A DNA stretch of 13,732 nt, taken from contig QAXH01006739.1 in assembly GCA_004335635.1 (NCBI GenBank), positions 1 to 13,732 on the forward strand, in the 5' to 3' direction. A program made the position numbers and the translations under genes. Position 1 is the first letter of the stretch. Each line of letters opens with the position of its first letter. Positions 11,393 to 13,732 of this stretch are shown here, piece after piece. The DNA is from Chloromonas sp. AAM2. Taxonomy: Eukaryota; Chlorophyta; Chlorophyceae; Chlamydomonadales; Chlamydomonadaceae. The notes under the pieces are model-generated. The model made no database searches. It worked only from the letters and a program-made list of their open reading frames with translations, and was not told where the DNA came from.

Positions 11393-13584
11393 TGTGTGTG
11401 TATGTGTGTGTGTGTGTGTGCGTGCGTGCATGTGCGTGCGTGCGTGTGTGTTACATGGCTTCCAGTCCGGGGAGGACTGCTCAGCAAGGGCAAGGGCGGA
11501 AGGAAAACAAGCAGCACAACTCTTAACATGTGACCCTTGCTTAGGGAAAGGATGTATGCGGCGGCTGACAGTTTGGTCTAGTGCATGTCCGAGCTGGGAC
11601 CCTGCTGAAAGGAAGTGTGCGCCCAAGTAGCTGAGTTCATGGGGCTAAGGCAGCCAGAGCAGTGCACTATGGTTGGCTCAAAGCAGGTGTAACTGCAGCG
11701 TGTGAAGGAGAGCCAAGTTGCCAGTTGTTTTTGTTGTTTTTGTTGTTTTTGTTTTTGTTTTTGTTTTTGTTGTTGTTGTTGTTTACATGGCCTTCAGTCG
11801 GGGGAGGACTGCTCAACCGTGTGTGATTTTCAAGTGTGATTTTCATGTGTAATTTTCCTATGCAGGGAGCAGGCGATCCTAGAACAATCACTCGATGAGG
11901 TCATGAAGGCTGACCCTCATGGGGATGGAAAATAGAGCAAGCCAGTACTTGGCACCTAAGGTTGAGCAGAACAGGAGCCTAACCGTTCCTGTTCTTGTCT
12001 GCTGTCGTTTCACAGGATTTGAACCGGCTCAAGTCGCGTGTGAATGACCTTGAGGCGCAGCCACGTGGGTCACACGCCACAGGGCCGCCCACCATCAACA
12101 TGCCCCCCATCACTCCGAATATTATCGTAAATTTGCCGGGCATGGGGGGAGGCATCGGCGGTGGGGGCGCGGCCGGCATGGGCAGTGGAAGCTTGCCGGG
12201 GGCAATGCAGCAGGTACGTGCGTGGGGTGCGTTTTCGAGTGTGGGTGCGTGTGTGGGCTGGTGAAAGTGTTATGAAAGTGTTATGACAGTGTGTATGGGG
12301 GGGAGGATGTGGAGGGGTGTGGGGGTGTGGGGGTGTTGAAATTGCGAGCGCCTTTACACGCCACCACCCATTTGGGAATTCAGTCTGTTTGGTTTCTTGC
12401 AAACCAAAATCTCACTCTCGCATCATGTGCTGTGAAAACATAACGTGCGCCCGATGTGAAACGACAAATACACGTTCTTGTATTGGTTCTTGCACTTGAT
12501 ATGACAAAGTATTTATCTTAGCTTTTTCATTCTTCTGCAGTTTTGTGTCAAAGCGTGCAATGGAGAACGATGAACGATGCTGTAATACGACAACATCATC
12601 CATATCACTCTCCCACCCCCTTTCCAGGATGGCTCAGTGGGTGCCGGTGGCCCCCTCACTCTGCCAAGCCCGCAGACTGCACGCCCCCAGGCTATTAACG
12701 ACCAGGAAAGGGCGTTCCTGCAACACCAGGTACGTCTACGGTTCCATCTGTGGTGGCCTGCGCAGTGCGGCTTCGGTTGTTTTCCTCCTGCCTTCAGCCT
12801 GTTCGCCTTGCTCGTTATGTTTGCCTGTCCTGCTTGGTGCCCTGTTGCGGTTCCCCTGACGTAAACAGTGTAATGTAGAAGAAAATATGAGACGGTAGAG
12901 AAAGGAGGCGGCACGATCAACCAACCCCAACCCTACAGCCTAGAGATTGACCATGACTAACCCTAACCCTGACGGCGCACAACAGGGAGCAGGAGGAGGT
13001 AAACCCTAACCTAAGCCTAAACCCTAAACCTTAAACCCTGAGCCTAGCCTCCATGCAGGTGACTGACCTCACAGCACGCAACAGGGAGGGAGCAGGAGGA
13101 GGTAAACCCTAACCTAAGCCTAAACCCTAAACCTTAAACCCTGAGCCTAGCCTCCATGCAGGTGACTGACCTCACAGCACGCAACAGGGAGCAGGAGGAG
13201 GCGGCGGGGCGGCTGGACGGGCAGTGCAGGGAGCTGAGAGACATGCTGCAGGCCACACGGTATGGTTGTCAATGGGGGTGGTAGGGTAGGGTAGGGTAAG
13301 ACTGTAAGGTTAGCACAAAGTTGCGGTAGGGTAGGGTAAGGGTGGGGTAAGGGTAGGGAGAAACCATCCAAGACAGCAGCAGGTCGTGCGATGGTGGCCA
13401 ACCACGTGACAAGAACAGCAAATGCAAGCCTGCAGTTCACACCGCCTGCCTGCTGTACCCCAAGCCCTTGAGGTTAAGGCTCTCACTCCTAGTGACTGTG
13501 ACTGACTCGCTCAGAGGGGGCACGGTGGTGGCCAGCAACTCAAAGGAAGAGCTTATGCAAGCAAGCCTGCAGCCCAACACTTAA
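171..13584 (+). CDS. Multi-exon gene for a WD40 plus long coiled-coil protein (5' partial)
   Basis: This entry spans the whole gene; the exons are listed separately. Joined exons give about 1005 residues with every splice phase compatible. Residues 1-92 are the last two and a half WD40 repeats, with two VWS-type strands (VWSGSRDK and YVWSFNLK). Residues 93 to about 865 are almost continuous coiled coil rich in Ala, Glu, Lys, Leu and Gln. Residues about 870-920 are Pro/Met/Gly-rich, followed by a linker, a short coil and a proposed C-terminus. WD40 propellers usually bind proteins and such coils form dimeric rods of the order of 100 nm, so a scaffold, tether or cytoskeletal role is inferred. 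No catalytic motif, membrane segment or signal peptide is visible. Donors are mostly GTGAGT-like and acceptors mostly GCAG or CAG. The start codon and earlier WD40 repeats lie left of the window. I do not recognise an ortholog. Confidence 0.85.
295..333 (+). pseudogene. Relic copy of the exon 1 WD40 segment
   Basis: It reads TFKAHSDCVDALA, matching TFKAHSDTVDALA of exon 1 in the same codon register. A TG-rich run precedes it with no AG acceptor, and a TAG follows soon after in the same neighbourhood. It is therefore read as a non-functional duplicate 85 bp downstream of its source. Confidence 0.65.
641..680 (+). pseudogene. Relic copy of the exon 2 acceptor and first codons
   Basis: A GTGCAG acceptor at 661-666 is followed by bases that would read LWSGS, paralogous to VWSGS of exon 2. 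In the phase required by exon 1 it stops after eight codons (LWSGSVLV then TGA), so use as an exon would truncate the protein. The copy lies 97 bp upstream of the true junction. Confidence 0.6.
764..844 (+). CDS. Exon 2: core of a WD40 repeat
   Basis: Phase 0 in and out, 27 codons, beginning VWSGSRDKVIMAHDAATCTP and ending LFSLGDQ. This is the B-C-D strand pattern of a WD40 blade (SGS-x-D, then I-x-x-x-D-A-x-T). The D-strand Trp that is usual is replaced by His (MAHD). The acceptor is TGTGCAG and the donor CAG|GTGGGT at 844/845. A second copy of the donor region lies at 896-919. Confidence 0.8.
838..919 (+). repeat. Duplicated splice donor of exon 2
   Basis: Positions 838-861 and 896-919 are identical at 23 of 24 bases, 58 bp apart. 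Both contain AGATCAG|GTGGGT. Using the second donor at 902/903 would add 58 nt and break the frame with exon 3. Confidence 0.75.
1046..1115 (+). repeat. 14-bp tandem array in intron 2
   Basis: Five units of 14 bp based on GGCGACATCTGCAT, each differing from the consensus by at most a few bases, inside intron 2 (845-1271). Confidence 0.85.
1147..1276 (+). repeat. 33-bp direct repeat around a 19-bp array, duplicating the exon 3 acceptor
   Basis: Positions 1147-1179 recur exactly at 1244-1276, 97 bp apart. The second copy contains the true acceptor (ATGCAG|GGTGC at 1271/1272). Between them, 1172-1247 is four 19-bp units based on CTGGGTGCATGATGACATG. The upstream acceptor copy at 1174/1175 would read Gly-Ala-stop. 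Confidence 0.85.
1272..1373 (+). CDS. Exon 3: last WD40 repeat seen
   Basis: Phase 0 in and out, 34 codons. It reads GAGVRCILASNWYVWSFNLK and then TVRVYTAEAAWRAQ. This is a WD40 blade: V-R-C-I-L-A, YVWS, then TVRVYTAE as the D strand. The conserved Ser-Gly-Ser has diverged to Ser-Phe-Asn. The donor is CAG|GTCAGT at 1373/1374. After this exon the protein changes to coiled coil. Confidence 0.8.
1475..1546 (+). CDS. Exon 4: start of the coiled coil
   Basis: Phase 0 in and out, 24 codons: VDEALRVLKEMEDLRR then SMQAQIDK. Leu, Val and Met fall at heptad spacing. The acceptor is GTTTGTAG at 1467-1474 and the donor AAG|GTGAGA. It marks the switch from propeller to rod. Confidence 0.8.
1547..2100 (+). 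other. Intron 4, no gene seen
   Basis: A 554-nt intron. The 16 bp just before the exon 4 acceptor (1457-1472) recur exactly at 1657-1672. The last 65 nt are rich in C and T and end CCCGCAG. Open frames here have no domain-like sequence. Confidence 0.6.
2101..2223 (+). CDS. Exon 5: coiled coil
   Basis: Phase 0 in and out, 41 codons, from EKGDAHSLDMKLRD to KKLAELEKQFADQK. The heptad pattern is strong (LEMEKKLAELEKQF). The acceptor is TTTTCCCGCAG and the donor AAG|GTGAGT. Confidence 0.9.
2508..2593 (+). CDS. Exon 6: coiled coil, Ala-rich
   Basis: Begins in phase 0 and ends after two bases of a codon (AA|GTGAGT). It reads AALDAAQAAAAQDADGAGKQ then INELMAKI. The split Lys codon is completed by A at the start of exon 7. 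The acceptor is TTTGTTCCAG. Confidence 0.85.
2594..2969 (+). other. Intron 6, carrying dispersed intronic repeat copy A1
   Basis: A 376-nt intron. Its 3' half holds a sequence shared with intron 11 and intron 18 (see 2809-2890). The rest shows no gene. Confidence 0.6.
2809..2890 (+). repeat. Dispersed intronic repeat, copy A1
   Basis: It shares GTTGCTC, TTGGTC, GGACG, TATCCA, TAGCGTTC and TGCATGTGGGCCC, in that order, with 6123-6196. Both are followed by AT-rich DNA with AAAC and TATAAAC and then AG(T/C)GCTGA shortly before a 3' splice site. Confidence 0.6.
2970..3060 (+). CDS. Exon 7: coiled coil
   Basis: The first base completes Lys, followed by 30 codons: ALEQSVSDLTNERDGLAKDK then TDLTSAKESL. 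Regular Leu spacing. The acceptor is CCGTTTCAG and the donor CTG|GTGAGT, phase 0 out. Confidence 0.9.
3061..3619 (+). other. Intron 7 with a short ATC repeat, no gene seen
   Basis: A 559-nt intron. About seven ATC triplets lie at 3463-3483. The acceptor is GCCCTCCAG at 3611-3619. I see no other structure. Confidence 0.55.
3620..3717 (+). CDS. Exon 8: coiled coil
   Basis: Phase 0 in, 32 codons plus two bases (AA|GTGAGT). It begins EGELDALRHQLAELEAAKKG and ends VDDALKKCEEDL. The split Lys codon is completed by G of exon 9, whether the near or the far acceptor is used. Confidence 0.9.
3844..3921 (+). repeat. CA-rich tandem repeat in intron 8
   Basis: Three imperfect units of about 26 bp based on CACTCACACTTTCCACTT. 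This strand is CA-rich, while the same intron is TG-rich from 4039. Confidence 0.7.
4008..4290 (+). repeat. Duplicated exon 9 acceptor, 246 bp apart
   Basis: Positions 4008-4044 and 4254-4290 match at 34 of 37 bases. Each has TCCAG followed by bases reading SSQSR(G/E)(E/D)SLR. The separation is 82 codons exactly, and the frame is open from the first copy through the second. Confidence 0.85.
4039..4187. repeat. Perfect alternating pyrimidine-purine tract
   Basis: 149 bp of TG, CG and CA dinucleotides with no break in alternation. This is classic Z-DNA-prone sequence and lies between the two copies of the exon 9 acceptor. Confidence 0.9.
4259..4358 (+). CDS. Exon 9: coiled-coil segment with Ser-rich start
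   Basis: The first base completes Lys, then 33 codons: SSQSREDSLRSAAGEDASKG then MAERAALKQELDT. The acceptor is CATGTCCAG and the donor ACG|GTGCGT, phase 0 out. An alternative acceptor copy at 4012/4013 would give a 246-nt in-frame extension. Confidence 0.85.
4359..4937 (+). other. Intron 9, no gene seen
   Basis: A 579-nt intron. TCATGCCGCTGT occurs at about 4820 and again at about 4924 just before the exon 10 acceptor (GCTGTAG), a weaker example of the acceptor duplication seen elsewhere. Open frames here lack protein-like features. Confidence 0.55.
4938..5090 (+). CDS. Exon 10: coiled coil
   Basis: Phase 0 in and out, 51 codons, from LKEGLASLTSAREALEQERT to LGSTGDKLAAAE. It has an internal near-repeat (GAAEGKLGSTEAQLGSTGDKL). 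The acceptor is CTGTAG and the donor GAG|GTGCGA. Confidence 0.88.
5265..5389 (+). CDS. Exon 11: coiled coil
   Basis: Phase 0 in, 41 codons plus GA. It begins AELAATKQALEDARNTMRDS and ends AELRAKLAAL. The donor is GA|GTGAGT, and the split Glu is completed by G of exon 12. The acceptor is CACATGCAG. Confidence 0.9.
5686..5815 (+). repeat. Degenerate telomere-like tract (C-strand)
   Basis: Scattered CCTAAC, CCCTAA and ACCCTA units with interruptions, on the + strand as the C-rich strand. Confidence 0.6.
6123..6196 (+). repeat. Dispersed intronic repeat, copy A2
   Basis: It aligns with 2809-2890 in the same orientation and at a similar position before an exon. It is followed by AAACAAAT-rich DNA and a TATATATA tract. 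Confidence 0.6.
6309..6408 (+). CDS. Exon 12: coiled coil
   Basis: The first base completes Glu, then 33 codons: AALAAEREAAAKLQAAGQER then DAQCQELRDKLEQ. The donor is CAG|GTACGG. The frame stays open for 29 codons past the donor with helix-like residues (VRQHDEECQDKQGK) before a stop, so intron retention would add a short tail. Confidence 0.9.
6409..6767 (+). other. Intron 12, no separate gene
   Basis: A 359-nt intron. Apart from the open frame to 6495 continuing exon 12, nothing is recognised. The acceptor is TCTGTTCACAG. Confidence 0.55.
6768..6899 (+). CDS. Exon 13: coiled coil
   Basis: Phase 0 in and out, 44 codons, from AQKERDTLSADLAAARAAGG to DELTALKAAHTELN. A Gly-Gly-Asp break lies in the middle. 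The donor is AAT|GTGAGC. Confidence 0.9.
7001..7155 (+). pseudogene. Frameshifted relic or unused coiled-coil exon in intron 13
   Basis: From 7001 one frame reads SRDELAAVEQQKTNSASESM and on to KLDALRKG before a TAG at about 7123. A shifted frame from 7105 reads EKYELKIAEPRLQADKW. Both halves have the host protein's coiled-coil composition but lie in different frames, and no single splice choice joins them. A decayed exon is likely. An alternative exon or sequencing error remains possible. Confidence 0.4.
7171..7280 (+). CDS. Exon 14: coiled coil
   Basis: Phase 0 in, 36 codons plus AG. It begins SKHLELSKAHDGVQKGLGEH and ends LQLETDLGTASA. The acceptor is GCCTTCTTGCAG and the donor AG|GTGCGT. 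The split Arg codon is completed by G of exon 15. Confidence 0.87.
7281..7735 (+). other. Intron 14 with a cluster of acceptor-like units
   Basis: A 455-nt intron. ACGGCTTGACAC occurs twice near 7371-7410. Positions 7473-7530 carry five T-tract/CAG units. The true acceptor at 7735 (GATCGCAG) has almost no pyrimidine tract. Confidence 0.65.
7473..7538 (+). repeat. Five tandem T-tract/CAG units resembling 3' splice sites
   Basis: CAG triplets end at 7482, 7493, 7504, 7516 and 7530. Each is preceded by five or more T and four of the five are followed by GT. Spacing is 11 to 14 bp. Confidence 0.85.
7736..7835 (+). CDS. Exon 15: coiled coil
   Basis: The first base completes Arg, then 33 codons: AAGLQGERDGLASDLASARG then AHAALDAAKTALE. 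It is more GC-rich than its neighbours, with mostly G or C in third positions. The donor is GAG|GTGTGT. Confidence 0.88.
7999..8107 (+). CDS. Exon 16: coiled coil
   Basis: Phase 0 in, 36 codons plus G. It begins AELEALQASKGAADEQLAKL and ends KLVGAHGELND. The acceptor is TTTTCTATTGTAG after a T-rich tract and the donor G|GTGAGT. The split Ala codon is completed by CC of exon 17. Confidence 0.9.
8108..8458 (+). other. Intron 16, nothing recognised
   Basis: A 351-nt intron with no clear repeat or coding signal. The acceptor is GTTGCTGCGCAG. Confidence 0.5.
8459..8592 (+). CDS. Exon 17: coiled coil
   Basis: CC completes Ala, then 44 codons from LSKLQDEHSKLKVDHVGLSE to LETEKAALAAAVQ. LSKLQDEHSKL echoes LAKLKDEHDKL of exon 16, suggesting an old internal duplication across the two exons. 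The donor is CAG|GTAACT. Confidence 0.9.
8722..8796 (+). CDS. Exon 18: coiled coil
   Basis: Phase 0 in and out, 25 codons: AAHARAESEAAAATKRLEDL then QQRME. The acceptor is GTTGAATTCAG and the donor GAG|GTGAGA. Confidence 0.88.
8927..8996 (+). mobile_element. Dispersed repeat with A/C-rich microsatellite tail, copy B1
   Basis: It contains TTTTCCTTCC, CTTGCCC, GTGCTGAGCAGTC and TTCCCCGGACTGAAGGCC, then a tail of AAC and A runs. The reverse complement of this order is found at 11450-11508 and, in shorter form, at 11781-11818. Body plus variable tail suggests the 3' end of a non-LTR retroposon or SINE. Confidence 0.55.
9104..9140 (+). repeat. Dispersed intronic repeat, partial copy A3
   Basis: About 80 percent identical to 2852-2888 (CATGGCT, TAGCGTTC, TGCATG, GGG in order). 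Confidence 0.45.
9252..9485 (+). mobile_element. Candidate tRNA-derived SINE flanked by TATATATATAG
   Basis: TATATATATAG lies at both ends and may be a target-site duplication. Inside, GAGTTCAATTCCC at about 9350-9362 resembles a pol III B box (GGTTCGANTCC). An A box is not clear. No ORF is visible. The flanks are simple repeats, so the duplication could be accidental. Confidence 0.45.
9671..9712 (+). CDS. Tentative micro-exon between exons 18 and 19
   Basis: CGTTCACAG precedes it and GTGAGA follows. It would add 14 codons, RNCKSKKVALEVES, in phase 0 at both ends. It would leave an intron of only 46 nt before exon 19. The residues suit the coil, but the gene closes equally well without it. 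Confidence 0.3.
9759..10073 (+). CDS. Exon 19: heptad-repeat coiled coil, longest exon
   Basis: Phase 0 in and out, 105 codons. It starts MEGLHAEHATVQETKAALEA and continues as perfect seven-residue steps of the type EAEKAxL, with one Leu (or Ser/Val) every seven residues for about 14 heptads, ending EKEGGQLRAQ. The heptad register continues up to MEGL and a TGA lies in frame at 9747-9749. The acceptor is therefore put at GCAGAG|ATG (9758/9759), although TGTGCAG at 9794 is an alternative. The donor is CAG|GTGAGG. Confidence 0.85.
10101..10233 (+). repeat. TTA/TCA trinucleotide microsatellite in intron 19
   Basis: About 130 bp of ATT, ATC and TTG triplets shortly after the exon 19 donor. Confidence 0.9.
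10234..10631 (+). other. Remainder of intron 19, no gene seen
   Basis: No exon with phase 0 at both ends was found. The acceptor for exon 20 is CAACGTGCAG at 10622-10631. A 176-codon open frame crosses this region and exon 20, but in a frame different from exon 20's and without protein-like features. Confidence 0.5.
10632..10701 (+). CDS. Exon 20: coiled coil
   Basis: Phase 0 in, 23 codons plus G: VSDLERRLDEAGRQAQEGAR then KRE. The donor is G|GTGAGG, and the split Asp codon is completed by AC of exon 21, giving KRE-DLERQ. Confidence 0.85.
10702..11096 (+). other. Intron 20: TA run and telomere-like arrays next to the acceptor
   Basis: A 395-nt intron. TA repeats lie at 10960-10984, about seven CCCTATA units at 10985-11032, and CCCTA/CCCTTA units at 11038-11086. 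These reach the acceptor (TCTGTCTGCACAG) and supply its pyrimidine-rich tract. Confidence 0.7.
10985..11086 (+). repeat. Telomere-like CCCTATA and CCCTTA arrays
   Basis: Seven-base CCCTATA units, then CCCTA and CCCTTA units, with the C-rich strand on +. It is interstitial, since coding exons continue on both sides. Confidence 0.8.
11097..11317 (+). CDS. Exon 21: coiled coil with 21-bp heptad repeats
   Basis: AC completes Asp, then 73 codons starting LERQVQDQESRLRDAEARAR and ending RDTAERSKQNLED. Residues about 770-800 repeat as seven-residue units (AEARARD, LESRAHV, AESCARD, LEAKLRE) that are also visible as 21-bp DNA repeats. The donor is GAC|GTGAGT, phase 0 out. Confidence 0.9.
11354..11450 (+). 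repeat. TG/CG dinucleotide microsatellite in intron 21
   Basis: About 97 bp of TG with occasional CG and TATG. It abuts dispersed repeat copy B2. Confidence 0.9.
11450..11508 (-). mobile_element. Dispersed repeat with microsatellite tail, copy B2
   Basis: The reverse complement matches 8927-8996: TTTTCCTTCC, CCCTTGCCC, GCTGAGCAGTCCTCCCC, GGACTGGAAGCCA. Its tail on the minus strand is the (CA)n complement of 11354-11450. Confidence 0.55.
11699..11724 (+). CDS. Tentative micro-exon 21b with a non-canonical donor
   Basis: It follows GTAACTGCAG and reads RVKESQVA plus AG. With the G at 11866 it gives Arg and runs into EQAILEQSLDE, a convincing coiled coil. The following intron would begin TT rather than GT, at the edge of a TTTTTG microsatellite that may have damaged the site. 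Exons 21b and 22 together add 60 nt and keep the frame with exons 21 and 23. Confidence 0.35.
11724..11783 (+). repeat. TTTTTG/TTG microsatellite
   Basis: About 60 bp of GTTTTT and GTT units. It is the tail side of dispersed repeat copy B3, which starts at its right end. Confidence 0.9.
11781..11818 (-). mobile_element. Dispersed repeat with microsatellite tail, copy B3
   Basis: It shares TTACATGGC, CAGTC, GGGGAGGACTGCTCA with copy B2 in the same orientation. Its tail is (AAC)n/(AAAAAC)n on the minus strand. Confidence 0.55.
11866..11899 (+). CDS. Probable exon 22: short coiled-coil exon
   Basis: It follows CCTATGCAG. With G completing the preceding codon it reads EQAILEQSLDE, then donor GAG|GTCATG, phase 0 out into exon 23. 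If exon 21b is not real, an in-phase acceptor at GGAGCAG|GCG (11872/11873) would join exon 21 directly. The frame continues to a TAG at 11933-11935 if the donor is not used. Confidence 0.45.
12016..12213 (+). CDS. Exon 23: end of rod, then Pro/Met/Gly-rich segment
   Basis: Phase 0 in and out, 66 codons. It begins DLNRLKSRVNDLEAQPRGSH (coil), then PPTINMPPITPNIIVNLPG, then a Gly/Met/Ala-rich run ending GSLPGAMQQ. The acceptor is GTCGTTTCACAG and the donor CAG|GTACGT. The low-complexity part looks like a flexible hinge between two coils. Confidence 0.88.
12214..12627 (+). other. Intron 23 with a G-rich tract
   Basis: A 414-nt intron. Four G runs of four to seven lie at 12297-12333. A decoy TTCTTCTGCAG at 12530-12540 is followed within 11 codons by a stop. 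Confidence 0.6.
12297..12333 (+). other. G-quadruplex candidate
   Basis: G runs at 12297-12303, 12314-12317, 12321-12325 and 12329-12333 with loops of 10, 3 and 3 bases, in the RNA-sense strand of intron 23. Confidence 0.6.
12628..12729 (+). CDS. Exon 24: linker
   Basis: Phase 0 in and out, 34 codons: DGSVGAGGPLTLPSPQTARP then QAINDQERAFLQHQ. A Gly/Pro linker turns into a new helix at QAINDQERAF. The acceptor is CCCTTTCCAG and the donor CAG|GTACGT. Confidence 0.85.
12730..13161 (+). other. Intron 24: telomere-like tracts and exon-edge copies
   Basis: A 432-nt intron. The first 190 nt show nothing notable. CCCTAAC-type tracts lie near 12925-12970, 13000-13042 and 13103-13145. The last two are part of the 99-bp repeat described at 12980-13200. 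Confidence 0.65.
12980..13200 (+). repeat. 99-bp tandem repeat carrying intron 24's end and exon 25's start
   Basis: CAACAGGGA recurs at 12980, 13079 and 13182. Each unit runs from the exon segment (AACAGGGAGCAGGAGGAG) through a CCCTAAA-like tract to CCTCCATGCAG. The first two copies join exon bases straight to GTAAACC, making a donor-like GAG|GTAAAC. The middle copy has a 4-bp insertion (GGGA) that shifts the frame. Only the third copy continues into the rest of exon 25. Confidence 0.9.
13162..13259 (+). CDS. Exon 25: second short coiled coil
   Basis: Phase 0 in, 32 codons plus CG. It begins VTDLTARNREQEEAAGRLDG and ends QCRELRDMLQAT. The donor is CG|GTATGG. An upstream copy of its acceptor and first 13 codons at 13059-13101 is frameshifted and would stop soon after. 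Confidence 0.88.
13260..13514 (+). other. Intron 25 with G-strand telomere-like DNA
   Basis: GGGTA units at 13274-13296 and 13326-13356 give the G-rich telomere-like strand on +, opposite to introns 11, 20 and 24. They start 15 nt after the exon 25 donor and could form G-quadruplexes. Confidence 0.6.
13515..13584 (+). CDS. Proposed terminal exon 26 and stop codon
   Basis: It follows CTGACTCGCTCAG. The first A completes Arg (CG|A), then GGTVVASNSKEELMQASLQP, NT and TAA at 13582-13584. The phase fits exon 25, and KEELMQASL is helix-like. A short C-terminal exon is plausible, but an internal donor or another acceptor cannot be excluded. No AATAAA is visible downstream. Confidence 0.45.
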
Positions 13585-13619
13585 GCTACAGCCGCCTTGC
13601 TCCGTGCAACTATGGGTTT

Positions 13620-13732
13620 GCGGCTGTGGGTCTGTGGGTCTGCGGCTGTGGGTCTGTGGGTCTATGGGTCTACGAATCTGTGGGTCTATGGGTCTACGAA
13701 TCTGTGGGTCTATGGGTCTACGAATCTGTGGG
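13620..13732 (+). repeat. GTGGGTCT-based minisatellite at the window end
   Basis: Two 22-bp units (GCGGCTGTGGGTCTGTGGGT-type) pass into three 24-bp units from 13655 (TGTGGGTCTATGGGTCTACG then AATC) and continue past the window. If exon 26 is right, this lies in or just after the 3' UTR. Confidence 0.85.

Noticed and set aside
12541..12575. Exon after TTCTTCTGCAG in intron 23
   Set aside because: A good acceptor, but the phase-0 reading stops after ten codons and no useful donor precedes the stop.

Overview
The window looks like nuclear DNA of an intron-rich microbial eukaryote. Short exons (mostly 70-150 nt) are separated by GT-AG introns of about 100-960 nt full of simple repeats. There is no bacterial gene layout, Shine-Dalgarno site or long ORF. 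Degenerate telomere-like tracts of the CCCTAAA/CCCTAAC type occur inside introns, which fits a TTTAGGG-type telomere lineage (many algae, plants, some alveolates). I cannot place the organism further.

I see one protein-coding gene, on the + strand, spanning almost the whole window and entering from the left edge. I built it by hand from exon ends, splice phase and protein continuity. About 24 exons are well supported, and two or three more are tentative. The phases close across the whole model, giving about 1005 codons plus a proposed stop at 13582-13584. Exons 1-3 (171-1373) encode the end of a WD40 domain. Exons 4-22 (1475-11899) encode about 750 residues of Ala/Glu/Lys/Leu-rich coiled coil. 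Exon 23 (12016-12213) passes from coil into a Pro/Met/Gly-rich segment. Exons 24-26 (12628-13584) add a short linker, another coil and a proposed C-terminus. The product is probably an elongated scaffold or cytoskeleton-type protein; I do not recognise an ortholog and give no symbol.

The most unusual content is in the introns. Exon edges have repeatedly been duplicated nearby, leaving decoy splice sites and exon fragments: a decayed WD40 unit in intron 1, a duplicated donor after exon 2, duplicated acceptors at exons 2, 3, 4 and 9, and a 99-bp triplication at exon 25. At exon 9 the upstream acceptor copy stays in frame and would add 82 residues, many of them Cys/Val/His. Other intronic content includes a candidate tRNA-derived SINE, a dispersed repeat with microsatellite tails in both orientations, a second dispersed intronic repeat, 149 bp of perfect purine-pyrimidine alternation, a cluster of five T-tract/CAG acceptor-like units, a frameshifted coiled-coil relic, telomere-like arrays and G-quadruplex candidates. 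No rRNA, functional tRNA, CRISPR array or convincing minus-strand gene was found.
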